From CAWFLT01 sp963816795 (GTDB taxonomy: Bacteria > Acidobacteriota > Vicinamibacteria > Vicinamibacterales > SCN-69-37): a stretch of DNA of 64,000 bases. Numbering within the stretch: the stretch's first letter is position 1; every line of letters starts with the position of its first letter. Below are positions 1-8,294 of this stretch, in pieces. The stretch is taken from assembly GCA_963816795.1 (NCBI GenBank), contig CAWFLT010000007.1:62001-126000 (forward strand), written 5' to 3'. The notes under the pieces are model-generated. The model did no database searches. It saw nothing but the letters and a program-made list of their open reading frames with translations, and had not been told where the DNA came from. The position numbers and the translations under genes were made by a program.

Positions 1-1
1 G

Positions 2-319
2 GCCGGCGTCGTTGCTGCGGCAATGCAGCAGGAAAAGACGGCTGAGTCCACCTGGACCGGGAAGATCTCCGACAGCATGTGCGGCGCCGATCACAAGGCG
101 AATGGCGGCACGCTCGAGAAAGATCACGCCTGTACGCTCGACTGCGTGAAGACCCACGGCAGCCAGTACATCTTCGTCAACACCGCCGACAAGAAGATCT
201 ACAAGATCGGCAACCAGAAGCTCGCCGGGCTGGAACAGCACGCCGGACACAACGTCGAGATCGCCGGCACGATCCAGGACGACACGATTACGGTCACGAA
301 GGTGACGATGAAGAAGTAA
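2..319 (+). CDS. Small exported protein, 5' end outside window
   Basis: The reading frame is open to the left edge, and the residues before the first ATG at position 23 (AGVVAAA) look like the end of a signal peptide, so the true start lies outside the window. The mature part is about 95 residues with a WTGKISDSMCG opening, three Cys residues in the first third (CG, CTLDC) and a small beta-rich C-terminal half ending VTKVTMKK. This resembles a family of small secreted acidobacterial proteins without known function (DUF5818-like, from memory and not checked). Two or more Cys outside the cytoplasm could form a disulfide. Function unknown. Confidence 0.6.
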   Translation, partial: AGVVAAAMQQEKTAESTWTGKISDSMCGADHKANGGTLEKDHACTLDCVKTHGSQYIFVNTADKKIYKIGNQKLAGLEQHAGHNVEIAGTIQDDTITVTKVTMKK

Positions 320-329
320 CGCGTCATTA

Positions 330-418
330 GCAATGAGGCAATGGGGCAATGAGGCAATGGGGCAATGAAGCCCTTCTGTCATTGCCTCATTCACCCATTG
401 CCTCATTGCCCCATTGCC
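330..418. repeat. Inverted array of GCAATG(A/G)G words between convergent genes
   Basis: Five 7-8 base words (GCAATGAG / GCAATGGG) run rightward from 330 to 368. After a 10-base loop their reverse complements (CATTGCCT / CATTGCCC) run to 418. The RNA would form a long hairpin. It lies between a rightward gene ending at 319 and the leftward amidase gene, whose reading frame runs into the right arm before stopping at 387. It could act as a bidirectional terminator; that role is inference. Confidence 0.75.
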
Positions 419-2013
419 TGATGCGCGGTCCACGCCGGTGCCTGGTCGCCTGTTCGTAGGCGTAGGCGAGTTTGATCAACGTCGCCTCGTCCCAGGCGCG
501 TCCGAAGATCGTCATCCCGGCCGGTAGTTGGCCGTTGCGCGTGTACCCCATCGGCACGCTGATGGCCGGGAACCCTGACGTCGGCGAGAACCGCTGGCTG
601 TTGTCGCCGTGCGGCGACTGCAGGTCGCCGATCGTCCGTGGCGGGTTGCTCCAGGTCGGATAGACGAAGGCGTCGAGCTTGAGCGCGTCCATCGACGCGG
701 TGACCGCGGCCCCGAACGCTTCGCGGTAGGCCGCGTCGGCTTTGCAGGCGTCGCTCTCGGGTCCCTGCGGCATCGACTTGCCGTTCTGGCGCAATCGCTG
801 CTGCACGCTCTCTGGCAACTGCGTCATCTGCGGCGACGCCAGGATCTCGTCGAGCGTGTGCACCGGCGCCTTCTGGCCGCGCGCGGCGAGGTACTCGTCG
901 ATGTCGTACTTGAATCCGCGGCAGGTGCCGCCTCCGCCGCCCTGGCGCGAGGGCAACTCGACCGTGATCGGGTCGATGATTGCCGCGCCGGCCGCTTTCA
1001 TGTCCTCGAGCGCTTTCGTGAAGACGCTGACAATTTCGGCGTCGGTGGTCGGCGTTTCGTACGCCTGCCGCAGCACGCCGATGCGCGCGCCCTTCAGCCC
1101 GCCGCTGATCAGCGACTTGGCATACGCCGGAACCGCGCGGCCGCGGCTGCGCGCGGTCATCGGATCGTCGGGATCCTCGCCGACGATCACCTGGAACACC
1201 GCCACCGCGTCTTCGACCGTCCGCGCCATCGGCCCGGCGATGTCCGCCAGGTAGCTCAGCGGGATCACGCCGGCCCGGCTCGTCAATCCCATCGTCGAGC
1301 GAATGCCGACGAGGGCGGTGTGCGAGGACGGCCCGCGGATCGAGTTGCCGGTGTCGCTGCCAAGCCCGACGGCGGCAAAGTTGGCGGCGACTGCGGCCGC
1401 GGTCCCGCCGCTCGATCCGGCCGGGACGCGATCCGGCGCGTACGGGTTCCGGGTGTGGCCCTGCAGCGAGTTCAGCGTCTCGTACGGACTGAAGGCGAAC
1501 TCGGCCATGTTCGACTTGGCGATCACGATCGCGCCGGCGGCTTTGATCTTCTTGACCTGAAACGCGTCGCGGTCGGAGACAAAGCCCTTCAGGATGACGC
1601 GAGCCCGCCGCGCTCTGCAGGCCGATGGTCTCGAAGTTGTCTTTGACGACCATCGGGACGCAGTGCAGCGCCGGCAGCGCGCCGCCCCGCGCCCGCGCGC
1701 GATCCATCGCGTCGGCCTCGATCAAGGCGTTCGGGTTCACCTGGGTGATCGCGTTCAGCGCCGGCCCCTGCTTGTCGTACGCCTCGATACGCTTCAGGTA
1801 CTGCTCGACCAGACCGCGGCAGGTCAGCCGCTTGGCGCGCATCGCCGCGTGGATCTGGGCGATGGTGGCTTCTTCGATCTGGAAGGGGGCCTGGGCTCCC
1901 AGCCCACCGGCCAGCGACATGAAGGAGATGAAGGTGCTGAAGAACATGAAGAAGATCAATCCGGGTTTTTGATGGCTTTTCTTCATGAGCTTCATCCCCT
2001 TCATTCCCTTCAT
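387..2013 (-). CDS. Secreted amidase (amidase signature family), one frameshift
   Basis: Amidase-signature enzyme that would hydrolyse a C-N amide bond with a Ser-cisSer-Lys triad. The Lys is seen in PMVVKDNFE, the cis-Ser and nucleophile in GSSGGTAAAVAANF and GSDTGNSIRGPSS. The N-terminus is a signal peptide (MKGMKGMKLMKK, then a Phe-rich hydrophobic stretch), so it acts outside the cytoplasm. The frame changes near 1600, between AGS and the expected VILKGFV, needing one base to restore an about 530-residue enzyme. The last dozen residues (after GPRIRQ) are read from the neighbouring inverted repeat, so the natural C-terminus may be earlier. The upstream repeat array also encodes the signal peptide. 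Substrate unknown; family assignment is firm. Confidence 0.85.
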
Positions 2014-2016
2014 GTC
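1916..2016. repeat. Inverted array of ATGAAG/CTTCAT words over the amidase start
   Basis: Words of the form ATGAAG(G/A) run from 1916 to 1959 and their complements (CTTCAT with spacers) from 1970 to 2016, around a short loop. On the minus strand the right arm is translated as the Met-Lys-rich start of the amidase signal peptide and the left arm as its Phe/Met-rich hydrophobic core. The array is therefore both a potential RNA hairpin and coding sequence. The same layout of inverted short words recurs elsewhere in the window with unrelated words. Confidence 0.7.
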
Positions 2017-2070
2017 CCGAGGCCGATGCGCGACAGGATAGCCCGGCGGTCGCGAGGCGCCAAGCGGCGT

Positions 2071-2619
2071 CTACGAGCGGCGGCGCGCCGCCGTCAATCG
2101 GTTCCGAAAGGTCGCGAACTTCGCGGCCGCGCCCTCGCCTTGACTCCACCGCGAGATCAGACGCAAATCGACGCGTCGGCGGGCGGCGATGGCAACGGCG
2201 GCGTCGAGGGCCTGCACGTCGTTCCAGTGGTAGTAACCGGTCAGTCGGTCGCGGCAGGAGTCAGTCGCCGAAAGCGCGGGAATCGTGATGTGGCGCACCC
2301 GCAATGGCACTGGCGTAATCTGAAGGTCGGCGCCGAGCCCCAGGGGCCCGGCCGGAAACTCGACCCAGAAGCTGCAGGTGGGATGGACGTAGTGGTCCCG
2401 TCGGCGGGAGAAGCCAGCCGCCGCCATGGCCCCATCCAGATCGGTCTGGTCGACCGCCGACTGCAGAATGAAATCGACATCGAAGGACGTGTACGCGCCA
2501 CCGCTGTAGAGACTGGCGCAGGCGTCGCCAGTCAGGACCGCCCGAATCCCACGATCCTTGAGCGCGCGACCCACGACGGCCACGACCTCCGGCAGTGAAC
2601 TGGTCGGATCGAGACTCAC
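2071..2619 (-). CDS. Nucleotidyltransferase-fold protein paired with a winged helix
   Basis: About 182 residues from a GTG start that overlaps the stop of the upstream winged-helix gene (GTGA). The start of the fold is visible as RALKDRGIRAVLTGDACAS, followed by YSGGAYTS and FDVDF. This matches the pattern of minimal nucleotidyltransferase-like proteins, in which a Gly-rich strand is followed by a D-x-D metal site. AbiEii-type and DUF6036-type toxins use this fold, and a wHTH partner is the usual antitoxin or regulator. No GSxxxGxxxSDxD signature is present, so catalytic activity is uncertain. It could be a toxin or an orphan adenylyl/nucleotidyltransferase. Confidence 0.5.
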   Translation of the reverse strand: MSLDPTSSLPEVVAVVGRALKDRGIRAVLTGDACASLYSGGAYTSFDVDFILQSAVDQTDLDGAMAAAGFSRRRDHYVHPTCSFWVEFPAGPLGLGADLQITPVPLRVRHITIPALSATDSCRDRLTGYYHWNDVQALDAAVAIAARRRVDLRLISRWSQGEGAAAKFATFRNRLTAARRRS

Positions 2620-2954
2620 AGTGGCTTCCCGGTCATCCTCGGCCGGCGGCGCAGGCTGGCGGCGCGTCGGAACAGCTCCGGATCGGCGTCCGCGAGACGC
2701 GCGAGATAGGCGTCGAGCTCCTTGAGGGCGAAATATCTGGGGTTCAGCCGGAACGCGCGCGTGCGCCCGACCGCTTGCGCGGCGACCAGGGTGTCGCGTT
2801 CGAGGCCGCGGAGGGCCTTCTGGACGACCGACACCGAGCGGCTCAGGAGCCGGCTGAGCTCGCGCGGGTAGGACGATCCCAGGATTCTGAGCAGCAGCAG
2901 GACGCGCGTCCGGACGTCGGTGCCGAACGGGGTCGATCGGCGTTTGACCTCCAC
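2616..2954 (-). CDS. Winged-helix DNA-binding regulator
   Basis: 112 residues. The core RVLLLLRILGSSYPRELSR, then SVSVVQKALRGLERDTLV, is a helix-turn-helix with a recognition helix, followed by a wing (GRTRAFRLNPRYFALKEL). This is the ArsR/MarR-like layout used by small autoregulators. The stop codon overlaps the GTG start of the nucleotidyltransferase-fold gene, so the two are translationally coupled. It probably controls this two-gene unit and may act as the antitoxin if the pair is a toxin-antitoxin module. The leftward gene starts about 80 bases from tRNA-Glu. Confidence 0.6.
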   Translation of the reverse strand: MEVKRRSTPFGTDVRTRVLLLLRILGSSYPRELSRLLSRSVSVVQKALRGLERDTLVAAQAVGRTRAFRLNPRYFALKELDAYLARLADADPELFRRAASLRRRPRMTGKPL

Positions 2955-3036
2955 TGGAGAACATATGACCTCTTTTCGAGGTCGTTGTCAACGCGACCGG
3001 GCGCAGGTCTGATATCGTGGTTCGGTTCGACCGAGC

Positions 3037-3111
3037 GTCCCCATCGTCCAGCGGTCAGGACGCGGCCCTTTCAAGGCCGAGACCCGGGTTCGATTCCCGG
3101 TGGGGACGCCA
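3037..3111 (+). tRNA. tRNA-Glu (anticodon TTC)
   Basis: The cloverleaf reads directly. The acceptor stem GTCCCCA pairs with TGGGGAC. The anticodon stem CGGCC/GGCCG holds the loop CTTTCAA with anticodon TTC. The T arm is CCCGG-GTTCGATT-CCGGG, and the discriminator G is followed by an encoded CCA (3109-3111). 75 bases including CCA. The 3' end coincides with the end of a truncated leftward gene, a common situation where mobile elements have integrated at a tRNA. Confidence 0.95.
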
Positions 3112-3522
3112 CACCCAAGGTAACAAGTCGCAGGAAAACAGGCCCGAAAGCGTCGCGGTCCCGCTGATCGTCTCGCGGCCGTCCTTCGTCAGCGTCAGGC
3201 CCCGCTCGTCGTTACCAAGGTCCACGATCTCGACGAGGCCCTGCTCGTGCAGGTGTTCACGGGTGTTGTGATCGAGGTCGAGGTCGTGTTCGGGCACGAC
3301 CCGGAAGGCGCCAACGGCGGCCAGCGTGCGGCTGTCCTCGCCGTCCACCTCGTAGACGTGATCACGGACGACGACCAGCTCGCGCTCCTCACCGCGCGGC
3401 AAGTCAAGGTCCCTCATCAGGCCCTCGCGCGGGTCGTCCTCCCGATCCCGCTCGTCGTACACGCGCTCGCGCCCGTCCTCGCGCCCGTCACGGTCGCGCG
3501 CGTCATCTCGCGGATCGAACAT
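3055..3522 (-). pseudogene. Charged wHTH-like protein truncated at tRNA-Glu
   Basis: ATG at 3522 follows a good ribosome site (GGGAGGA). The product starts with a run of Asp/Arg (MFDPRDDARDRDGREDG) and continues into a compact domain with TLAAVGAFRVVPEHDL and EHLHEQGLVEIVDL, then LTLTKDGRE, which resembles the MarR-like winged helix of a family often met near mobile-element genes (from memory). The normal C-terminal continuation is missing: after DGRE the frame runs through unrelated sequence and into the antisense of tRNA-Glu. The 3' end therefore looks cut off, consistent with loss of an integrated element at the tRNA. Probably a remnant, although the domain is nearly complete. Confidence 0.5.
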
Positions 3523-3882
3523 GGTCGTCCTCCCGACATGGCGTTGCGTAGGGTTGGTTCGAGCAGGCGCCCCGGCGGTTGCCGCGAGGGGCGATTCAGG
3601 AATGCGCTGAGCGTCCGGGGCGTTGCGCCGCGCGGCGTTCAGGGCGTGGTCGTGTGCGTCCCTGGCTCGGTACCGCTGCGGCGACCGAGCGATGGGGCTG
3701 GCCCGCGCGTGCTTCAGCACGGCGAAGGGCCGACAGTAGACCTGGAACTGCTTCGCGCAGTATACCTCCGCGGTGCGGAATTCGACCTCCCACCATCGAT
3801 CAGGTCGGCCCTCGCGGGTTGCTGCAGTTCGGCACAAGGGGCGCTCATACGCTGACCGGGGTTCCTTCTCTGGCGAAAATAG
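3523..3882. other. 360-base gap without a recognisable gene
   Basis: The leftward frame of the truncated charged protein is open further upstream to about 3837, but the translation is Arg/Ala-rich with no family resemblance beyond a WWEVEFRTAEVYCAKQF stretch. It may be a fragment of another gene from the same lost element. No promoter or hairpin stands out. Confidence 0.3.
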
Positions 3883-6564
3883 CTAGTCCGCCCGCAGCGC
3901 CTCCATCGGTTGGATGAGTGCGGCGCGGCGAGCAGGCAGATATGCAGCGATCCCCGCAACGGTGACCAGGGTCGTCACCGCTGCCGCGAGCGCGAGCGGA
4001 TCCCACGCCCCAACGCCCGGCAGCAGACCGGAGACGCGCAGCGTTGCAAACCGCAAGAGCGCCACACCCCCAGCACCGCCGAGCGCGACGCCAGCGAGTA
4101 CCAGCGTTAGTGCTTCTCCTAGAATCATCCGCGCGATGTCCTGTCGTTCGGCACCGAGCGCGACTCGCAGGCCGATCTCGCGCGTTCGTCGGACCACGAT
4201 GAAGGCGACAAGACCGTATAGGCCGACGCCGGCAAGGAGCAACGCAAGCAGGCTGAAGATGGTCCCCAGATTCGCGAGCAGCCGCTGACGTATCAGAACG
4301 GCGTCGAGCTCATCGGCCAGCGTCTGAATCGCAAACTGTGGCGCCGTGGGGTGCGCTCGCTGCGTCTCGCGTCGGATCGCGGGGACGATCGAGTGCGGAT
4401 CGTCGGACGCTCGAACATGCAGCACCATCATCCCGCGATTGGTGTCGGTCTGGAGGAACGGCTGATACATCGTCGCGACGATGTCGCCAGCGACATCGGC
4501 ATACGGAGAATCCCGCACCACGCCGACGATCTGACATGGCAAGGCGGAATCGGTTGCCATGACTCGACAGGGCTGCCCGACTGCCGACGTCTGGCCGAAG
4601 AACAGGTGTGCGAATGTCTCGTTGACGATCGCCACCGGCGGGGAGTTCTCCTGCAGATCGCGAGGAGCGAAGTCGCTGGCCCTCGACAAACGGAATCCCC
4701 ATCGTCGCGAAGTAGGCAGGGTAAATCATCGGCTGATGAAGCTGGACCTCGGTGCCAGACGGCGTTGCCACGCGTCGGTAGATGCCTCCCGGGTTCGCCG
4801 GAGAATACTCGGCGAGGCTCGCCGAACGAACACCCGGAATGGCGTCGATGTGATCAAGTAGAGTCTTATAGTCGCGGTCGAGGCGAACGAGCGTCGCTGG
4901 CGGCCGCCTACGGCTGTAGCTGCCTGGCGGGTTCCACACGGGCAACGAGGATCTGGTGTTGCGCACTGTCCTCCTCCGCGACCATCGAGAGACGCCAGAC
5001 CGCGGACAAATAGCGCCGCGCCGATCAGCATCACGAGTGACAGGGCAATCTGCGACACTGCCAGGAGCCGCTCTGGTATCAACCCCAGACGCGAGCCGCT
5101 GCGGGCCGTCGGCGCTCTCAGTGTGGGCATCAGGCGGAGGCGGGATGCGCGCAATGCCGGCGCAACTCCGAACAGAATGCCGGTGAACACTGCACACGCG
5201 GCTGTGAACACAAGCACAGGCACGTCCGGGGTGACATTCAGCACGACCGGCGTCTGCCCCCGCGAGATGAAGATCACCAGTAGTCGCGTTGCCCAATACG
5301 CCAGCCCGACGCCTACTACCCCTCCGAGCCCGGCGAGCACGAATGCTCTCGACGAGCACCTGCTGAGTGAGCCGCCATCGACTCGCACCGAGCGCGAGCC
5401 GCGTGCCAAATTCGGGCTGTCTGGCCGCCGCGCGGGCCAGCAGCAGGTTCGACGTGTTGGCGCACGCGATCAACATGAGGATCCCCACACCCACCATCAG
5501 GATCATCAGGGGCCGGGAGAATTCGTCGCGGATATTCGAGAAGCCGTCGCCGCCGGGCTCAGTTCCGGCCAGAGGTTGACGCCCTTGAGTTGGGCGCGCA
5601 CGCTGTCTCCGAAGCGCGACAGATTCGCGCGTCCGCCCATTTCGCTCTCGAGCCAGCCATGGACGCGCCCTTCGAGCGCTGCCGTCGCCTGGGCCGCTGT
5701 GAAACCAGGACGCAGCCGCGCCAGCACCCGAAACTGACCGGTGATGAGGCTGGGCGGGTTCCCGAGGACCGGCATAACGGTGGGCTGCATCAGAATCGGA
5801 ACGAAGAGGCTCGGAGCGGTGCCGACTTCGATTCCAAAGAAACCGGGAGGGGTGACACCGACGACGGTGAAGGGCATGCCGGAGATCGCGATGACTCGGC
5901 CGATTGCCGACGGCGCGCGACCGAATCTGCTCGCCCAGTACTCGTCGCTGAGCATCACGACCGGGTGCCCGTTTGGCGTGCGGTCGTCGGCGGGCTCGAG
6001 CGCCCGGCCGAGTGCGGGTCTGATACCGAGCAGGCCAAAGTAGTTGCCAGACACAAGCTGCCCGTCGATCGTCGGCTCCGGCGCCCCGTCAATGCTGATG
6101 TTCAGCCGCACCCGGCCCGCCGCTGCGACAGCGGCGAGTACCGCCTGATCGCTGGCCAGTGCGCTGAATGCGGCGTAAGGATACTGGTCGCCAACCTTCC
6201 ACAGCCCCTCCGGATCCTCGACGGGCAGGGGACGGAACGCGACCGCATTTAACAGGCTGAAGACGGCGGTATTCGCTCCGATGCCCAGCGCCAGAGATAG
6301 CACAACGGCGGCGGTAAACACCGGCGTGCGGCGCAGGAGCCGCAGTCCGAAGCCGACGTCCTGAAGCAACTGCTCGAGCCAGACACGATGCCAGAGTGCG
6401 TGCACGTCCTCTCTCACGATGGCAACGTTGCCGAACTTGAGCCGCGCCAACCGGCGGGCCTCCTCCGGCGCGACCCCTCTGGAGATGTGGTCGTCGGTCT
6501 CGTGCTCGATGTGTGTCTGGAGCTCATCGTCAAGGCCGGCCAGTGGCCGTCGCTTGCGCCACAT
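3883..6564 (-). CDS. ADOP-type FtsX/MacB permease, several frameshifts
   Basis: Acidobacterial duplicated orphan permease: two MacB/FtsX permease modules in one chain with no ATPase gene nearby. ATG at 6564 (MWRKRRPLAGLDDELQ) fits the family's N-terminal cytoplasmic helix. The first module has RTPVFTAAVVLSLALGIGA and a MacB periplasmic core (DEYWASRFGRAP, FFGIEVGTAPSLFVP). The second has MILMVGVGILMLIACAN, a second core and the final GLYGLVAFIVVRRTREIG and YLPARRAALIQPMEALRAD. The frame changes near 5560, 5350, 4980 and 4690, so about 890 residues are spread over three frames. It starts 5 bases after padR, the usual ADOP-PadR arrangement. Substrate unknown; such proteins are assumed to be export- or signalling-related. 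Confidence 0.85.
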
Positions 6565-6569
6565 CGTGC

Positions 6570-6923
6570 TTACTCCTGCGAGACCGGGTGCAGCAGCCGG
6601 GCAATCGCTCCCGCCAGCCGCTCCCACCGATTGGTCTCGATGACGAGCTGCTTCCGGCCTTTGGCCGTCAACCGATAGAACTTTGCGCGGCGATTGTTCT
6701 CGGACGTGCCGTCCTCGAACGTGATCCACCCGCGCTTGATGAGGCGATGGAGGGCCGGGTAGAGCGAGCCCTGTTCGACCTGCAGAACCTCGTCGGACCC
6801 GCGTTGGATCGCCTTAGCAATCGAGTGGCCGTGAGCCGGTCCCAAGGCGAGCGCACGGAGAATGAGCATGTCGAGCGTGCCCTGGAGGAGCTCGATACGC
6901 GCGCGAGACGATTCGGTAGACAT
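6570..6923 (-). CDS. PadR family transcriptional regulator
   Basis: 117 residues with the PadR winged-helix signature: LLQGTLDMLILRALALGPAHG, QRGSDEVLQVEQGSLYPALHRL and KRGWITFEDG, then the RRAKFYRLTAKGRKQL wing. Dimeric repressor of the downstream ADOP permease gene, 5 bases away. Its start codon sits inside a perfect inverted repeat (6919-6965), which points to autorepression by blocking transcription or ribosome access. The ligand is not predictable. Confidence 0.92.
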   Translation of the reverse strand: MSTESSRARIELLQGTLDMLILRALALGPAHGHSIAKAIQRGSDEVLQVEQGSLYPALHRLIKRGWITFEDGTSENNRRAKFYRLTAKGRKQLVIETNRWERLAGAIARLLHPVSQE

Positions 6924-6965
6924 TCTAGGTGAGCGGTACGATATCGCTCGCTCACCTAGAATGTC
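6919..6965. promoter_or_regulatory. PadR operator: perfect 17-bp palindrome over the padR start
   Basis: Left arm GACATTCTAGGTGAGCG (6919-6935) and its exact reverse complement (6949-6965) are separated by 13 bases holding a smaller CGATATCG palindrome. The minus-strand ATG of padR (6921-6923) lies inside the left arm. A long palindrome directly at a padR start is the expected autoregulatory site; the assignment to this regulator is inference from position. Confidence 0.75.
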
Positions 6966-7124
6966 AAGGTGGGTGTATCTTGCAGGGATGGCGGCGATCC
7001 TGGCTCATGCCGCTCGACGGAGGGCATCGAGTCCCGTGAGAAGCGTGCGGATGAGGTTCCAACTGGCGTAAATTGGGGACGCCAACGCTTTCGCCGCAGC
7101 GTTCTCCTTGAAGAAGCGCGACTT

Positions 7125-8177
7125 CTATCGTTTCATGACGCGGAAGGCGTTCAGCGTCCTGCCGGTCGCAACCAGAAGGAGCGGCCCGTCCGCGTCGTTG
7201 CTCGTCACCCAACCCACTTCGGGGTCTGGGCCCTGGTTATGCACACTCGCGATAATTTGGCCTGTGGCGAAATCAACCACATGCACTTGTCCGCCGTTCA
7301 TTCCCACGGCCAGCCACGGCTTGCCGGGGGCCACGTAGGCGGAGCGAAGATGCGGTCGGGTACCGGCAGGTAATTCCAAGGACCATCTCTTGGTGCCGTC
7401 GCCCGAAAGCGCGGCCACGATGGCGAGATTCTGGACAGCGCGGCCGCCGAGTGACGTGCCGGCCACCAAGATCGTGGCGGCCTTGTCTTGTCCTGTCAGT
7501 TTCCCGATGCGCACCATTGAGGCATAGAGTCCTGCGCTGAGACCCTTCAGCTTCTTGCCGTCACTGCCGAAGACGTGCACACTTCCGTTGGCTGAAGTCG
7601 TCACGACCTGGGACTTGCCCTCGCCCAGCACATCGCCTGCACAGACATGCCAGACGTTGCCGATGACGGCCGATTTCCAGAGAAGCTGGCCCTTATTGTC
7701 GAGGACGTGCAGTCCGGTGTCTCCGTTGAACCCTACGATCACTTCGTCCGACCCGTCGCCATCCAGGTCGCCAGCCCAGACGTCATCAATGCCGCTGGCG
7801 CGGGCATAGCTCCATAGCTGCTTGCCGCTGAGGTCGTATACCTTCAGCTCGTCCCGCCAAACGCTGAAGTTGAGCAGCGCTTTCGCTCCATCGCGGAATG
7901 TCGCGAGACGCAAGGCCGAACCGCCGCCCATGGGGAGCGTGATGTCACGCTTCTTCCAGCCTCTCAAATCGAGTTCGACGCCCCTGCCCCCTGGGCTGAT
8001 CGCGTAGATCGTTCCGTTGCGGTCGTCGCTGACGACGCCGGTCCAGGCTCCCTCCAAGGACCACGCCCGCTCCAGGCTGCTGAGAGGAGTCACCTTCTCC
8101 TGTGCTCGACTGGCAGTGCCGGGAAAAACCGCCAGCGCAGCGAGGAGACCTGACGACAACGTGCGTTGCAGAGACAT
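7125..8177 (-). CDS. Exported beta-propeller protein with VCBS/FG-GAP-like repeats
   Basis: About 350 residues. The ATG at 8177 is chosen because AGGAGGG lies 8 bases upstream; an ATG 24 bases earlier has no such site. A signal peptide (LLAALAVFPGTASRAQ) is followed by repeats in which WAGDLDGDGSDEVIVGF is a clear Ca-binding FG-GAP motif, with weaker blades around VCAGDVLGEGKSQVVTT and PWLAVGMNGGQVHVVDF. It probably forms a seven-bladed propeller outside the cytoplasm, as a binding scaffold with no catalytic signature. It ends about 200 bases from padR, pointing the same way but with its own start signals. Confidence 0.7.
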   Translation of the reverse strand: MSLQRTLSSGLLAALAVFPGTASRAQEKVTPLSSLERAWSLEGAWTGVVSDDRNGTIYAISPGGRGVELDLRGWKKRDITLPMGGGSALRLATFRDGAKALLNFSVWRDELKVYDLSGKQLWSYARASGIDDVWAGDLDGDGSDEVIVGFNGDTGLHVLDNKGQLLWKSAVIGNVWHVCAGDVLGEGKSQVVTTSANGSVHVFGSDGKKLKGLSAGLYASMVRIGKLTGQDKAATILVAGTSLGGRAVQNLAIVAALSGDGTKRWSLELPAGTRPHLRSAYVAPGKPWLAVGMNGGQVHVVDFATGQIIASVHNQGPDPEVGWVTSNDADGPLLLVATGRTLNAFRVMKR

Positions 8178-8294
8178 CGGAGGAGCCCTCCTGTCGAACA
8201 CGTTGCCACTGAGCGCCAGTGCGCGTCAATTGTCGCGGCTTCCGAGGTGCGAAGCTGCCCCCCGTCCCACGAATTGGCGGCGACGGTGCAGAAG

